A stretch of DNA of 64,000 nucleotides from Pseudomonas putida (GCF_028682175.1 NZ_JANHKS010000001.1:186001-250000); one strand, 5' to 3'. Shown: positions 8,827-17,554, numbered from the stretch's first letter. Program-made: numbers and translations. Notes: a model not told the origin generated them from the letters alone.

Positions 8827-8887
8827 TTTATTAAACCACATCTCTTTCGTAGGCTCGGGGAATGAACGAGCTTATAGAGTCAACAAT

Positions 8888-9823
8888 ATGAGATATCGCG
8901 CCGTCGATTGGCCCCACACGGTACCGCTACTGCTGCTTGAAGCCGGTCTATTACTGGCATGGAGTTCGGGATTCATTGGTGCACGCCTGTCGATTGATTA
9001 CGCACCAGCGCTGTTGGTGGGCCTATGGCGTTGCGTGGTGGTTTGCCTTCTCCTGTTGCCATTCGTTTGGAAAGCGTTGCGTGAAACCTCTTTTCGTAAC
9101 CTGCTGAGGCACGCCGGGATTGGACTGCTGGCGATGGCAGGCTACCTGACAGGGCTAACGCAGGGGATCACGCTCGGAGTTCCAGCAGGACTCACCGCTC
9201 TATGCGCAGATCTGCTGCCGATGGGCATGGCGCTTCTAGCGGCGGTATTTTGGGGGGAGCGGCTGAAGCGCCAGGTATGGCTCGGTCTGATCTTGGGCCT
9301 GATCGGTGTGCTGTGGGTTAGCCACAGTGCACTCGGGTTAGGCGAGGCGCCGCTTTGGGCCTGCGTACTGCCAGTAGCTGGCATGCTTTCACTGGCGTTA
9401 GCGACGTTGTGGCAAAAACGCATCGGCACTTCGCAATCAATGAAGGTTCTGCCCAATCTTTGGTTGCAATGCTTTGTGTCGATCTTCGCCTTTGCTGGCA
9501 TTGAGGGCAGCCAGGGCAGTCTGATGCCGCCCTCCAGCATGGGCTTCGCTTCGAGCGTGCTATGGACAGGCCTGTCCACACTTGGCGGCTATGGGTTGTA
9601 TTGGCTCTGTTTGCACCGAACCAGCGAGACGCGGGTGACCAGCGTGCTGTATCTAAGCCCGCCGATAACCTTGCTCTGGGCCTGGGCCATGTTCGATGAG
9701 CCGCTGTCGTGGCAAATGGCGGTCGGGATGGCAGTTTCCGCGATAGGCATTTGGCTAGTGATGGGCGTCGAAGCCCGAACAGCCTCCGAGGCGTCACACG
9801 ATTCAAGCTCTACGGCCCGTTAA
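8888..9823 (+). CDS. EamA/DMT family exporter
   Basis: A 311-residue inner membrane protein with ten hydrophobic segments in two EamA halves (residues about 10-145 and 155-295), typical of drug/metabolite exporters of the RhaT/YdcZ/RarD group. The start ATG at 8888 follows a weak ribosome site. Divergent from a LysR regulator, which suggests that the exporter is switched on by an amino acid or metabolite which it removes. The exact substrate is not predictable. Confidence 0.88.
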   Translation: MRYRAVDWPHTVPLLLLEAGLLLAWSSGFIGARLSIDYAPALLVGLWRCVVVCLLLLPFVWKALRETSFRNLLRHAGIGLLAMAGYLTGLTQGITLGVPAGLTALCADLLPMGMALLAAVFWGERLKRQVWLGLILGLIGVLWVSHSALGLGEAPLWACVLPVAGMLSLALATLWQKRIGTSQSMKVLPNLWLQCFVSIFAFAGIEGSQGSLMPPSSMGFASSVLWTGLSTLGGYGLYWLCLHRTSETRVTSVLYLSPPITLLWAWAMFDEPLSWQMAVGMAVSAIGIWLVMGVEARTASEASHDSSSTAR

Positions 9824-9977
9824 AGCGTTTCAAGCAACACAGAAGACTTGCTATACGGCTAAACCTAGTTGCTAGGGATAGCCGATTCAAGCCGCTATTC
9901 CTATCGAAGACCAAGATCACTCGGTCAAGGTCATTAGTAGTTGTACACGATCATCGCTAGATACGTCCCTAGCAACA

Positions 9978-10178
9978 TTACCGACTACCCCAAATTCGGT
10001 TGAAGAGTTGTTTCCCTGCGAACGTTCGTGCAGCGGAAATCTTCCCAGCATTGAGGTGCACCACTACATATCCCCGCTCCTGTAGAAAGATCAGTGATGT
10101 GAAATCCATCGGGTCAACCTGTCGAAAATTATCGTCTTTGAAAGTACAGAGGAGCTTCCTAGCGCGGGCGTCGAGCAT
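9978..10178 (-). CDS. Small conserved protein, paralog of 2190-2384
   Basis: A 66-residue protein beginning MLDARARKLLCTFKDDN, matching the product of 2190-2384 along its full length (shared TFKDD, DP-DFT, LQERGYV or LKERGYV, GK---ART or GK--AKRT). The frame stays open far upstream to 10367, but paralogy fixes the start at 10178. Both copies have the same orientation and sit in the variable region. Function unknown. Confidence 0.6.
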   Translation of the reverse strand: MLDARARKLLCTFKDDNFRQVDPMDFTSLIFLQERGYVVVHLNAGKISAARTFAGKQLFNRIWGSR

Positions 10179-10326
10179 GCATTCACACGGAGTCAGACCA
10201 AGATAGCGATTTGAAATCTTAGCCCGACTAGCGTTTCGGAGGCTAGCGAGATATATCTGGCGCCTACCCCCCGAGCGCAGGCATGGCAGCATGAGACGGA
10301 ACTCGGCTCTTTTTGTGCTCAGATAC

Positions 10327-10518
10327 CTACATCCAAGAGCCCGGCGCGTGGCTTGATGCGACATCAACAGCTGGGCCTAGTAATCGGTAATAGTGCATGT
10401 GAAATCTGAAGTCCTCACTTCTACCCTCTAACTGAGCACGCAATGCACTCTCCAAATGCCAGTCACGTACTCGCCGTAAGCTCTCGAGCTGACGTTTTGA
10501 TCTGCCGCCGTTAGGCAT
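10327..10518 (-). CDS. Small hypothetical protein
   Basis: A 63-residue basic protein beginning MPNGGRSKRQLESLRRV with an AAGGAGG Shine-Dalgarno sequence seven bases before the ATG, which decides this start over an in-frame ATG six codons upstream. It has an alpha-helical, Arg-rich N-terminal half and an HMHYYRLLG segment. No family is recognised; the strong ribosome site is the main evidence. Confidence 0.5.
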   Translation of the reverse strand: MPNGGRSKRQLESLRRVRDWHLESALRAQLEGRSEDFRFHMHYYRLLGPAVDVASSHAPGSWM

Positions 10519-10980
10519 TAGGCCCTCCTTGCCCATGACTCAATTTAGAAACCCTTAAGTAAGGCAAAAAGTCCCAAGAAAAGTTCGGTGAATCAGATGG
10601 CTCCCGCCCAAGCCTGTGGCGTCATTTCACTGGCCTTAAGCCTGCCTGCAGCCGCAGCGATTTCTCGGCCTCTCGCGTTGACACTCCATTCAAATAGTCT
10701 GGGTGCAAACCAAACGCGTTCTGACCATCCAAGGTGAGCGTGCCGCGAGCACTCATTAAAGGGCAGGTTCCTCATCCAGCAGCAGGACGGCCAGCTGTGA
10801 AAGTAGGTAGGATATCGCTGATGCCCCCCCTACGTGCCAATCTGAAAACGTACGTACCACGTCGTATGTTAAGAATATTGAATGTATGATAATGCGGATC
10901 GTTCCCGATACCGGGCTTCCCCCATTTAAACGTCCAGTTGATGCCAGTGGTTAGCACAACTTCATCGGAAAAGTCGATCT
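10519..10980. other. Gene-poor stretch with possible decayed minus-strand gene
   Basis: No intact gene is supported. On the minus strand, one frame ending at about 10755 reads like a protein C-terminus (LAVLLLDEEPAL then stop), preceded in a second frame by residues ending RLARRG, which suggests a frameshifted remnant that I cannot identify. The 60-codon minus frame 10593-10775 has no recognisable motif. The AraC promoter at 10981 must lie at the right end. Confidence 0.3.
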
Positions 10981-11811
10981 ATGCCCTACATGTCGCGCAA
11001 GTTGAATGACATCTCGGATGTGTTCTGTCTGGAGACTAGCGACACTACCGGCTATGCCGTGGATTGGCACGCCCATGATTGCCACATGCTGCTTTTGCCA
11101 CGTCAGGGTTCGTTATTTCTCTCCACCGAAAGCACACAGTCAACTCACGTTTGTCGTCAAGCGTTCTCCTTTGTGCCGGCCGACTTCGCGCACGCCACTG
11201 TAGCTGCCCCCGGTCGTGAGGAACACATGACCTTGTACGTCGATGCTACTTATGTGAAGCGACAAGGGCTTATCCACGGCTATCGGACTCTCGCCGACCA
11301 GGTAAATCGTCCAGGAATTTGGGAATCTACCAATGTGTTGGACGGCATCTTGCGCTTGCATGACCAACTTGAAAGCAGTATTTCCAACGCGGCCTTCCAA
11401 CGGCAGCTGCCCCATCTGAAGCACCTAATATTCGAGGAGTGCGCGCGGGCCATTGCTAGCCACCCCACAAGTCAACTTAACGAACACAAGTCCCATGCGT
11501 TGCTGGTGCAGGACATTCAACGATACGTCCGGGAAAACCTGGAAACTGATCTCAATGTGGAGTTTCTGGCGCATGAGTTTCACCTTTCACGACGCCACCT
11601 GACCCGAATTTTCAAAACCGTCGCGCACGAAACTCTCTCGGAGTTCACGATGCGCGCACGGGTAGAGAAGGCAGCCCACCTGATTTCAACGACGTCCTTC
11701 TCTATTCTTGAGGTGAGTCTCCTCGTAGGGTTGGACTCGCCTTCTTACCTAGCCCGGTTGTTCAAACGTTTCTTGGGGCGATCACCCAGTGAGATGAGGA
11801 GGCCTCGCTAG
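10981..11811 (+). CDS. AraC family regulator
   Basis: A 276-residue regulator with an N-terminal cupin-like sensor (WHAHDCHMLLLPRQGSL, residues about 29-45) and a C-terminal AraC DNA-binding domain with two helix-turn-helix units (VEFLAHEFHLSRRHLTRIFK and ILEVSLLVGLDSPSYLARLFK) ending GRSPSEMRR. The WHAH and QAFSFVPAD motifs put it with cupin_2-type AraC activators. No target enzyme gene is adjacent; the next gene is another AraC-type gene, so its regulon is probably elsewhere or lost. Confidence 0.88.
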   Translation: MPYMSRKLNDISDVFCLETSDTTGYAVDWHAHDCHMLLLPRQGSLFLSTESTQSTHVCRQAFSFVPADFAHATVAAPGREEHMTLYVDATYVKRQGLIHGYRTLADQVNRPGIWESTNVLDGILRLHDQLESSISNAAFQRQLPHLKHLIFEECARAIASHPTSQLNEHKSHALLVQDIQRYVRENLETDLNVEFLAHEFHLSRRHLTRIFKTVAHETLSEFTMRARVEKAAHLISTTSFSILEVSLLVGLDSPSYLARLFKRFLGRSPSEMRRPR

Positions 11812-11909
11812 AGGTATGTCCCAAAAGGACGCAAGGGTGGCGCGATAGAGCAGATTCCCGCAATGACGGTTAGCGACAATTAATAAAGTCGCGAGTACCA
11901 GAGGTCATT

Positions 11910-12401
11910 ATGCGCGAAGAGCATTTTTCTGAAATCTTCGAATCGCCTCCTGAGATCGATGCCTTAATGGCGCGATGGAGATACATTGGCGGGCTGGAGG
12001 CAGACCGGCGTAGGGGCATCGTCCAGGTCTACCTGAGCTTGATTCAGTCGCGCCAGGGCCAAGCGCAACTGAGTTCTTGGCAAGAGCAAAAAGCCAAGAA
12101 AATCATGCTGGATAATCTGAGTGCTGGCATTCAGATTTCAGCCGTAGCCCAAGGATGTTGCCTATCACGAAGCAATTTCTCACGGGCCTTCAAAAACACA
12201 ACAGGTTACTCTCCAAGAGACTGGCTAAAGCATGCCAGACTGACCAGGGCCAGAGAGCTGCTTGAACACACGGACTTGTCCATCACACAGGTAGGCTTAG
12301 ACTGCGGGTTTGCAGATCAGGCACACTTCACCAGAAGTTTTTCCAAGGCATTCGGTATGCCGCCTAAAAAATGGCGAGGGAAGATCGGCTTCAGCACTTG
12401 A
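11910..12401 (+). CDS. AraC-type DNA-binding protein lacking a sensor domain
   Basis: A 163-residue protein whose C-terminal 100 residues are an AraC/XylS DNA-binding domain (ISAVAQGCCLSRSNFSRAFK and ITQVGLDCGFADQAHFTRSF, then PPKKWR). The N-terminal 60 residues are helical and contain no cupin, so a ligand sensor is missing. Such short AraC proteins (compare SoxS, MarA) can act without ligand. An AGAGGT site precedes the ATG. It follows another AraC gene by 98 bases in the same direction. Confidence 0.82.
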   Translation: MREEHFSEIFESPPEIDALMARWRYIGGLEADRRRGIVQVYLSLIQSRQGQAQLSSWQEQKAKKIMLDNLSAGIQISAVAQGCCLSRSNFSRAFKNTTGYSPRDWLKHARLTRARELLEHTDLSITQVGLDCGFADQAHFTRSFSKAFGMPPKKWRGKIGFST

Positions 12402-12929
12402 CTCTCAAACCTTGCTCCATAGCTCCGCGTTCCTTTGGATTGATGGAAGAAAGCACTCCACAATCATCGGCCTTCAGGCACGGATCGAGCTGCTCGCGCG
12501 AAGGGACGATCGCGCAAATTCCCCACGCGAAGGAATACGCTGAGTATTCATCAATAGTTAGACTCTAGATGCAGCATATTTACGTGTGCTGCGAGCGTCC
12601 GGGGAGCACGCCTGTATAGATGATAATGGCTCAGCTCACCTGATCATGCCCGCCTCGGAGCCATCACCTGCCCGGCTCCCATCCACTGAGGCTCACTTTG
12701 AATGATTACCAAATGGCGATGACGGTAAACCGCTAACGGTCGTTAAATCGCTAGAGCCCCCCCCGCAGTACATGAATGACTATCTGCTTTTTGCTGTTGG
12801 GGTGTGAGCTCATGAGTTCATCGAGCTCGGACGGCTGGAGATCTCCTCAAAGAGCAGTAGGACGAACCATCATGATTGAACACTTTGGGAGCAGTCTCGA
12901 AACATCCGCGCATACCTTCCTTTGGACTG
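12402..12929. other. Intergenic, no intact gene seen
   Basis: Both strands are broken by stops. A minus frame near 12760-12855 reads LQPSELDELMSSHPNSKK and continues IVIHVLRGG before its stop, with coding-like composition but with an in-frame TGA directly upstream, so at most it is a remnant. There is a small palindrome TAACGGTCGTTA at about 12734-12745. No promoter is called. Confidence 0.35.
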
Positions 12930-13592
12930 CTAGCCGCGGCCAGGCGTACCCGCCCAGCAATAACCGGAAAGGCCCAGCGATGATTCGCGCGCGCGTAAAT
13001 ATCCGGATACTGCCCACTTTACTCGGACTGTAAGGCCCAAGATATCGGTCTCCCCTCTAAACCCTGCAGCGTCGACAAGGCCTCTCACGATGTCAAATAC
13101 ATCCTGGGCTACCTGATCGCTATCACCGCCCCCCAGAGCCGAGCCTTCAAAGAAACTCTGGATGATCGTCATCAGTTTTTGTCGCTCTTCATAAAGCAAC
13201 TGGTCAGCAGGAAGCCGGGCCTCCTCTAAATCTAGGAACTTTGCCAACCTGGAGCGCTCAAGCTGATGCCTCGCGGCAGTCTCGATCATTCGCTCAAGGG
13301 CACCAGCATCGAACCCGTCGCCGGCGTCTGCCTCGATGGCGGCTCTCAATGCCTTCAGCTCGCGCAGGAGTAAAGCGATGGTGATCGCATCCTTGTTCGG
13401 AAAATATTGATAGAGCGACCCCACGCTGACGCCTGCAAGCTGGGCGATATTATTGGTGTTGTACCCGGCATGGCCTCGCTCCTCGAGAATGCGAGCAGCC
13501 GCCTCAATAATCGCGGCGACCGTAGTGACCGAGCGCCTCTGAAGTGGCTGTTTCCGGGCCGTTGCGGCGGTTTTTCGTGAGTTATTTTTCAT
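12930..13592 (-). CDS. TetR family repressor
   Basis: A 220-residue TetR-type protein. The helix-turn-helix region is IIEAAARILEERG followed by NTNNIAQLAGVSVGSLYQYF at about residues 45-64, and the rest is a helical ligand-binding domain. It is divergent from the alpha/beta hydrolase gene at 13872, and a CGAGTAC-N11-GTTACTCG inverted repeat lies only 11 bases upstream of its start, so autoregulation and control of the hydrolase are likely. The extra C-terminal tail (from about residue 205) has no motif. Confidence 0.9.
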   Translation of the reverse strand: MKNNSRKTAATARKQPLQRRSVTTVAAIIEAAARILEERGHAGYNTNNIAQLAGVSVGSLYQYFPNKDAITIALLLRELKALRAAIEADAGDGFDAGALERMIETAARHQLERSRLAKFLDLEEARLPADQLLYEERQKLMTIIQSFFEGSALGGGDSDQVAQDVFDIVRGLVDAAGFRGETDILGLTVRVKWAVSGYLRARESSLGLSGYCWAGTPGRG

Positions 13593-13602
13593 GAATTCTA
13601 AG

Positions 13603-13628
13603 CGAGTACAAATCTAAATGGTTACTCG
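13603..13628. promoter_or_regulatory. Candidate TetR operator
   Basis: An inverted repeat CGAGTAC-N11-GTTACTCG just upstream of the TetR start, between divergent genes. Arm length, spacing and position fit a TetR operator; binding is inferred. Confidence 0.5.
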
Positions 13629-13714
13629 TATAACATTAACCCATGCAGTCGATATCCGATAGCGAGTCAGCAACTCCCTATCGTAATTCTTCTGATTGTA
13701 ATTATTTATCATTG

Positions 13715-13740
13715 CCTAGGGCCATTTCTAAGCCCCTAGG
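13715..13740. promoter_or_regulatory. Inverted repeat in the TetR-hydrolase intergenic region
   Basis: CCTAGGG and CCCCTAGG arms with GC extensions face each other across about 8-10 bases. There is no T-run, so it is more likely a second protein-binding site than a terminator. It lies 130 bases before the hydrolase start. Confidence 0.4.
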
Positions 13741-13871
13741 AAAAATACAGACATTACAATTAGACAGTTTTGATCGAACGCAGAACCCCATGAGCGGCGG
13801 ACTATATATTCGCAGACTCTGGGACATCTTCGCGCCGCTTGCTTGCTACCTCTAGACTAAGGAGACATACG

Positions 13872-14660
13872 ATGCTAGTTGATACCCCTGAGAGCGGCCC
13901 TATCAATGTGATACGAACAGGGCCGCGTACACGAAAAACGTTGCTTTTTCTTCATCCTGTTGGCTTGGACAGTACCTGGTTCGACAACCAGATATCAGTA
14001 TTTGCGCAGGAATATGACGTCGTAGCGATAGATATGCCAGGACACGGGCTTTCATCCCCTCTCGTGTCCGAGCCGAGTTTCGCACAACTTGCTGACACTG
14101 TATCGACCGTACTGAACAAATTGGATATTAGGCAAGCTCATGTTGTTGGTCTTTCATTTGGGGGGATGATTGCTCAACACTTGGCGCTGCGCCATCCAGA
14201 GGTCGTTCGGTCACTCGTGCTCGTCGGCACGACTCATACAGCCGTATCTGCAAGGACAGCACTTAAGCAGCGAGCCGCTTATGCGCTCAGCGAAGGTATG
14301 GCGAGTATTGTAGGCATGACCATCGAACGGTGGTTCGCGCCTGGCTACGGCATTCGAAGGCCCGACGTTCTCGATAGGGCGACAGCCACACTGTTACGAC
14401 AGGACGCGTTTGCGCACGGTGCGATCTGGGGAATGGTGTCAGACCTCGATCTAACTCAAGACATTGACAAGATCTCCTGCCCTGCTCTGGTTGTGGGTGG
14501 GAGCGCCGACATTAATGTCCCCTACGAGATCATTGAAGCCCTAGCCCGAGCATTAGGTGGGGCCCCCATAGAGATGCTAGAAGGTGTCGGGCATTTCCCC
14601 CCTATCGAGTCCCCCAACGCGTTCAACGGAATTCTGCACAGCTTCCTGAAGCAACTCTGA
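13872..14660 (+). CDS. Alpha/beta hydrolase, enol-lactonase-like
   Basis: A 262-residue alpha/beta hydrolase. The oxyanion segment LHPVGLDSTWF is at about residues 27-37, the nucleophile elbow GLSFGGM gives Ser95, a later GGSADINVP supplies the acid and GVGHFPP the histidine, so the catalytic triad is complete. Layout and length resemble 3-oxoadipate enol-lactonase and related esterases, but no catabolic genes are near. The ATG at 13872 follows AAGGAG; an upstream in-frame start at 13839 lacks one. Probably repressed by the divergent TetR protein. Confidence 0.85.
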   Translation: MLVDTPESGPINVIRTGPRTRKTLLFLHPVGLDSTWFDNQISVFAQEYDVVAIDMPGHGLSSPLVSEPSFAQLADTVSTVLNKLDIRQAHVVGLSFGGMIAQHLALRHPEVVRSLVLVGTTHTAVSARTALKQRAAYALSEGMASIVGMTIERWFAPGYGIRRPDVLDRATATLLRQDAFAHGAIWGMVSDLDLTQDIDKISCPALVVGGSADINVPYEIIEALARALGGAPIEMLEGVGHFPPIESPNAFNGILHSFLKQL

Positions 14661-15130
14661 AAAAAAACGGATGGCTCTGCGATGACTCGACGGCAGCTCC
14701 CTAGCAGAGCTCGCCGTTCAGGCTCGCGCCGTTAGCGGCAGATTCATCCTGTCGGTTCACCCGTCGACCGCCGGTAAGCCCAGTTTTACTCATCGACCAA
14801 TGTACACAGGTCGTTCACGGGCGCCTGAGAGGACGGCTTAAAAAACGGGACAAAATATGAGACGTCGCAATCATCGCCTCCTGACTTCTAACCTCTACGT
14901 TTGAATAGGCTTGGTGGCACCGACCTAGCAAAAAACCTCAGGATGCGGGATGTAGGCCAAACGCAAGCGGAGCGCGCAGGCCGTGGCCGAAGGTGGGAGG
15001 ATGGAAGCCCGCAGGGCCAAGACGCCTGCGAAGCGGAGCGGCTTGGTTCACGACAGCCGTCCGCCGAAGGCGGCCCACTCTAAAACTCGCCGCATCGATT
15101 GGTCTCGAATGAATCAAAAGGAAATCCAGC
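14661..15130. other. Intergenic region leading into the repeat copy B
   Basis: No gene is supported from 14661 to 14980. Near 14688-14717 imperfect arms GACGGCAGCTC and GAGCTCGCCGTT could form a hairpin downstream of the hydrolase. From about 14985 the repeated block begins with its leader, including the small hairpin CCGCC-GAA-GGCGG at about 15061-15073. Confidence 0.4.
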
Positions 15131-15420
15131 ATGAAAGACGCAATCACGACAGCGTACAGCGACCTGATTCAGAACCAGACTGAGCTCACCTCTACCCTTC
15201 AATCACTGATTGATGAAGCGGCCTCTCGCGGCGTATCAGCTACTCACATCACCGATCTGCAAGAGAGGATGGGGAGCTTCCATTCTCAAATCAGCGCCCT
15301 GTCCAAGAGCTTGATGGAGCGCCACGACAGCATGGAGAATTGCCAGCGCGATCAGGATTAACCTGACACTGCTTCCAAGTGAACGATCCGCCCCTCAGCA
15401 ACATCGTTCACCATACCTTG
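14985..15420. repeat. Intact copy B of the 0.4-kb block (decayed copy at 5440-5850)
   Basis: It contains the leader with CCGCAGGGCC and the CCGCC-GAA-GGCGG hairpin, the whole 15131-15361 gene and the 3' end of the convergent 15358-15597 gene. Because copy A lacks the remainder of the convergent gene, the duplication endpoint lies inside that gene. Confidence 0.8.
15131..15361 (+). CDS. Small helical protein, family with copies at 5563 and 17680
   Basis: A 76-residue protein with heptad-like spacing of Leu, Ile and Ala that should form a helical hairpin or coiled coil. An AAAGGAA site precedes the ATG. The product of 17680-17928 is a distant paralog (shared pattern A-T--YS-L--NQ-E--ST---I---A---GV---H---LQE---, then LSKSLMER or LAIGLMKR), and a pseudogene copy is at 5563. 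Its stop overlaps the convergent next gene by four bases. No function is recognised. Confidence 0.7.
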   Translation: MKDAITTAYSDLIQNQTELTSTLQSLIDEAASRGVSATHITDLQERMGSFHSQISALSKSLMERHDSMENCQRDQD

Positions 15421-15597
15421 GAGCCGAATTTCCTCCCGTTGGAACATCGCGATCATCCGGTGCAAGGCTTGAGCATCGGGATCATTGCCGGCTTGGCTCA
15501 AACGCTCCGCAATGCGCACGAGCTCCACAGCTGACCACTTCAAGTCAGCAGCTATTCCCTGCAATTCTCTACGCAGGTTTTGGTTCGTATCACTCAT
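15358..15597 (-). CDS. Small helical protein, paralog of 40353-40571
   Basis: A 79-residue protein beginning MSDTNQNLRRELQGIAADLK. It matches the 72-residue product at 40353-40571 (shared L-GIA--L---A-E--R-AE------D--A-LH-M------E--RL---V-----GRIV), one in the accessory and one in the core part. A GGGAG site fixes the ATG at 15597. It is helical, and convergent with and overlapping by four bases the 15131 gene. Function unknown. Confidence 0.7.
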   Translation of the reverse strand: MSDTNQNLRRELQGIAADLKWSAVELVRIAERLSQAGNDPDAQALHRMIAMFQREEIRLQGMVNDVAEGRIVHLEAVSG

Positions 15598-15619
15598 CTC
15601 GACTCCCACTCTTTCGCCC

Positions 15620-15820
15620 CTAGATGGCTTTGACAGTCCACAGCTGATCCAACCGCGTCGTGTAGCTCTGGCTCATAAGATCGCGGCGCATCGCCCAACC
15701 TGGATCCTTAGGAACACTGGCCACCCTAAGCGTCCCCCTGCCCCACCTACCGTTTAAGTCGTCCAACACACTCATCAATGTATCGGCCATAGCCGGCTGC
15801 GAATGAGCGAGAACGACCGA
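15620..15820 (-). pseudogene. umuC: 3' remnant of umuC/rulB (DNA polymerase V subunit)
   Basis: The last 66 codons of a umuC-type gene survive: the frame reads AHSQPAMADTLMSVLDDLNG, then RWGRGTLRVASVP, WAMRRDLMSQSYTTR, LDQLW and TVKAI before the stop, which are the hallmark C-terminal residues of UmuC/RulB. A stop codon precedes it, and no start, polymerase catalytic domain or umuD is present, so it cannot encode a polymerase. umuDC/rulAB genes are known targets for mobile-element insertion in Pseudomonas, so this scrap may mark an old insertion or deletion. Confidence 0.75.
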
Positions 15821-15995
15821 TCATGACTGATAGATCACAAGACCACAGCCAAGCTGATCAGCAGCCTGGCGCTTAGCTACTTGCTCATTTTTCGCTGGGC
15901 TTTGACTGTTGGGACAAATGCAGTCACGGTTGAAATTATTGCGAACTCGCGTGGACAGCCACTCTCCAACGTTTAACTGACTGGAGGTTCCCGGC

Positions 15996-16229
15996 ATGAA
16001 CGATGACCAAACTAAAAAAGCAAGCGTTACCCCGTCCACCGTACCTTCAGTGGATGCGTCCGGGAAACCTGTCGACGTTGTCAAAAGAGACCTCGAGGAT
16101 CGTGATGACGACACCCGCGCCGTTGACGAGGTCATCACCCCCTCGTCCATCCGCTCCAAGGAGCAGGAAGCTGAAGACTTAAAACGTGCCACCGATAATA
16201 TCAAGCGAAAAGTTGCAGACAGTAACTGA
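15996..16229 (+). CDS. Small charged protein, hypothetical
   Basis: A 77-residue hydrophilic protein beginning MNDDQTKKASVTPSTVPSVD, with Asp/Arg clusters in the middle and a Lys/Arg-rich helix at the end. GGAGG stands about eight bases before the ATG. It is likely disordered in isolation and has no recognised domain. It lies among other small conserved Pseudomonas genes of the stress type. Confidence 0.6.
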   Translation: MNDDQTKKASVTPSTVPSVDASGKPVDVVKRDLEDRDDDTRAVDEVITPSSIRSKEQEAEDLKRATDNIKRKVADSN

Positions 16230-16396
16230 TACATCCTTGGCCACTGGACGCCTCTCAGCGAATTCCCGTGGCCAGCACTGAGATCAGTTTCGGGGGTTTG
16301 GGGCGAGGCAAATAACACGGGGAGCAAACGCAGTGTTCACTCCCCTATACAGCGGTAGGAAGAGGCTTGCGACCCACGGCTCCCTCTGCGACCGCC

Positions 16397-16627
16397 TCAG
16401 CGCAGAGGTGGATGCTCCTCGGAGACCGAGTCATTGGCTTCCACGTCCGACATGTCTTCATCCAGCTTTACATCGTCATCGGATGGTGGAGATACACCGT
16501 CCTCTTTCAAATCACCTTCATCGCCGCCAGGTGGCGGATTGGGCATGACGTCGGGACGACCAGGTTCCAATGGCTGGATGACATCGCCGTCGTCTCTATT
16601 TTCACCGGGTATTGTCGAACTGTTCAT
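16397..16627 (-). CDS. Acidic proline-rich small protein
   Basis: A 76-residue protein starting MNSSTIPGENRDDGDVIQPL, with the central run PGRPDVMPNPPPGG and a very acidic tail. I recall this arrangement from conserved hypothetical proteins in fluorescent Pseudomonas. A GAGGT site precedes the ATG at 16627; the in-frame upstream ATG has none. Probably disordered; role unknown. Confidence 0.65.
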   Translation of the reverse strand: MNSSTIPGENRDDGDVIQPLEPGRPDVMPNPPPGGDEGDLKEDGVSPPSDDDVKLDEDMSDVEANDSVSEEHPPLR

Positions 16628-16757
16628 ATGCACCTCGCTTGGCCGCAAATCATTCACGACCTACTGTGTTCGAAGGGCCCATATCCCCAGTTGTTCGATC
16701 AAAGTATCCCAGCGGTCATAAGAGATTGGTGCAACGCTCCTACTTGGTCGATCACAC

Positions 16758-16982
16758 CTAGGCACGCTTCCACTCGACATTGGTAATCCCATGTTTTTCC
16801 GCCTGAGGCTTGCTCAAACGAGGGGTAGGGTCGGTTCGGTACTTGGGGATCTGGCCGATACCCGCGTCCACGGTCGCCCAATGCCAAGCCTGCGCGTTAT
16901 CCATTGATGCCGCGCGGATGTAAAAGGTCTTGTAGGCTCCATTGAGCAGATAATCGATCCGGAAATGTTGCTCTTGCGCCAT
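16758..16982 (-). CDS. DUF6555 family protein
   Basis: A 74-residue protein beginning MAQEQHFRIDYLLNGAYKTF and holding the segments IRAASMDNAQAWHWA and GIGQIPKY, which match the small DUF6555 family found in Pseudomonas. AAGGAG lies seven bases before the ATG. No activity is known for the family. It is expected to be a compact alpha/beta cytoplasmic protein. Confidence 0.75.
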   Translation of the reverse strand: MAQEQHFRIDYLLNGAYKTFYIRAASMDNAQAWHWATVDAGIGQIPKYRTDPTPRLSKPQAEKHGITNVEWKRA

Positions 16983-17221
16983 CGTTCACTCCTTGGGGAA
17001 AGTCTGATCCACCTAGCCAAAGATTGTCCGACAAAGAAATAATTCCATATATTTAACAGTCAGTTAGCGCATTCATTCAAATGAATTGCCCTGCCCAATT
17101 CTAGGTTATCAAACGAAGGGTATGTCTCGCATCGCTGCGGCAAAACTGACCATCACGAAGGTAGGCCTCGAAGCGCTTGGCTCCATTGGAAAAGGATGGA
17201 GTGGACTCGGTACGCCATCCT

Positions 17222-17554
17222 CTACATCGACTTGACCGAGACCACCTCTACATACCGGTATTTTTTGCGAGCAGCTTTCACAACATCCAGCTCCGCCTGG
17301 AGTTTGCTAAGCGTGTCAGCTTCGAGAATCAGCTCGTAGGTTTTGCCTTCAAATTCGTTTCCCACACGCAGCGTGACCTTAAGGCGAGGCGTGAAGGCCT
17401 TCGCGACTCTTTTCTTGGGAGCTGGCGCCGTAGGTTTCACGAACACGACCTCAGGGACAGGCTCTGGAGATGGTGGAGAGGTGACATTAGGAGCGGACGC
17501 AGGGTTACCAAAAAGCGCGCGGCGCATCTCTTCTTCACTGAGTGTAGGGTTCAT
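17222..17554 (-). CDS. Conserved hypothetical protein
   Basis: A 110-residue protein starting MNPTLSEEEMRRALFGN, followed by a Pro/Val-rich linker (residues about 20-45) and a C-terminal domain with FTPRLKVTLRVGNEFEG and ARKKYRYVEVVSV. The two ends match a conserved Pseudomonas protein of unknown function. I chose the ATG at 17554 since the 17 codons upstream in frame are not conserved-looking. No membrane segment or signal peptide. Confidence 0.65.
   Translation of the reverse strand: MNPTLSEEEMRRALFGNPASAPNVTSPPSPEPVPEVVFVKPTAPAPKKRVAKAFTPRLKVTLRVGNEFEGKTYELILEADTLSKLQAELDVVKAARKKYRYVEVVSVKSM

Noticed and set aside
12776..13033. 85-codon plus frame overlapping the TetR gene end
   Set aside because: No ribosome site or motif, and its last part is antisense to the TetR coding sequence.
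17122..17235. 37-codon plus frame beginning MSRIAAAKL with a fair ribosome site
   Set aside because: Very short, ends inside the convergent gene and has no further support.
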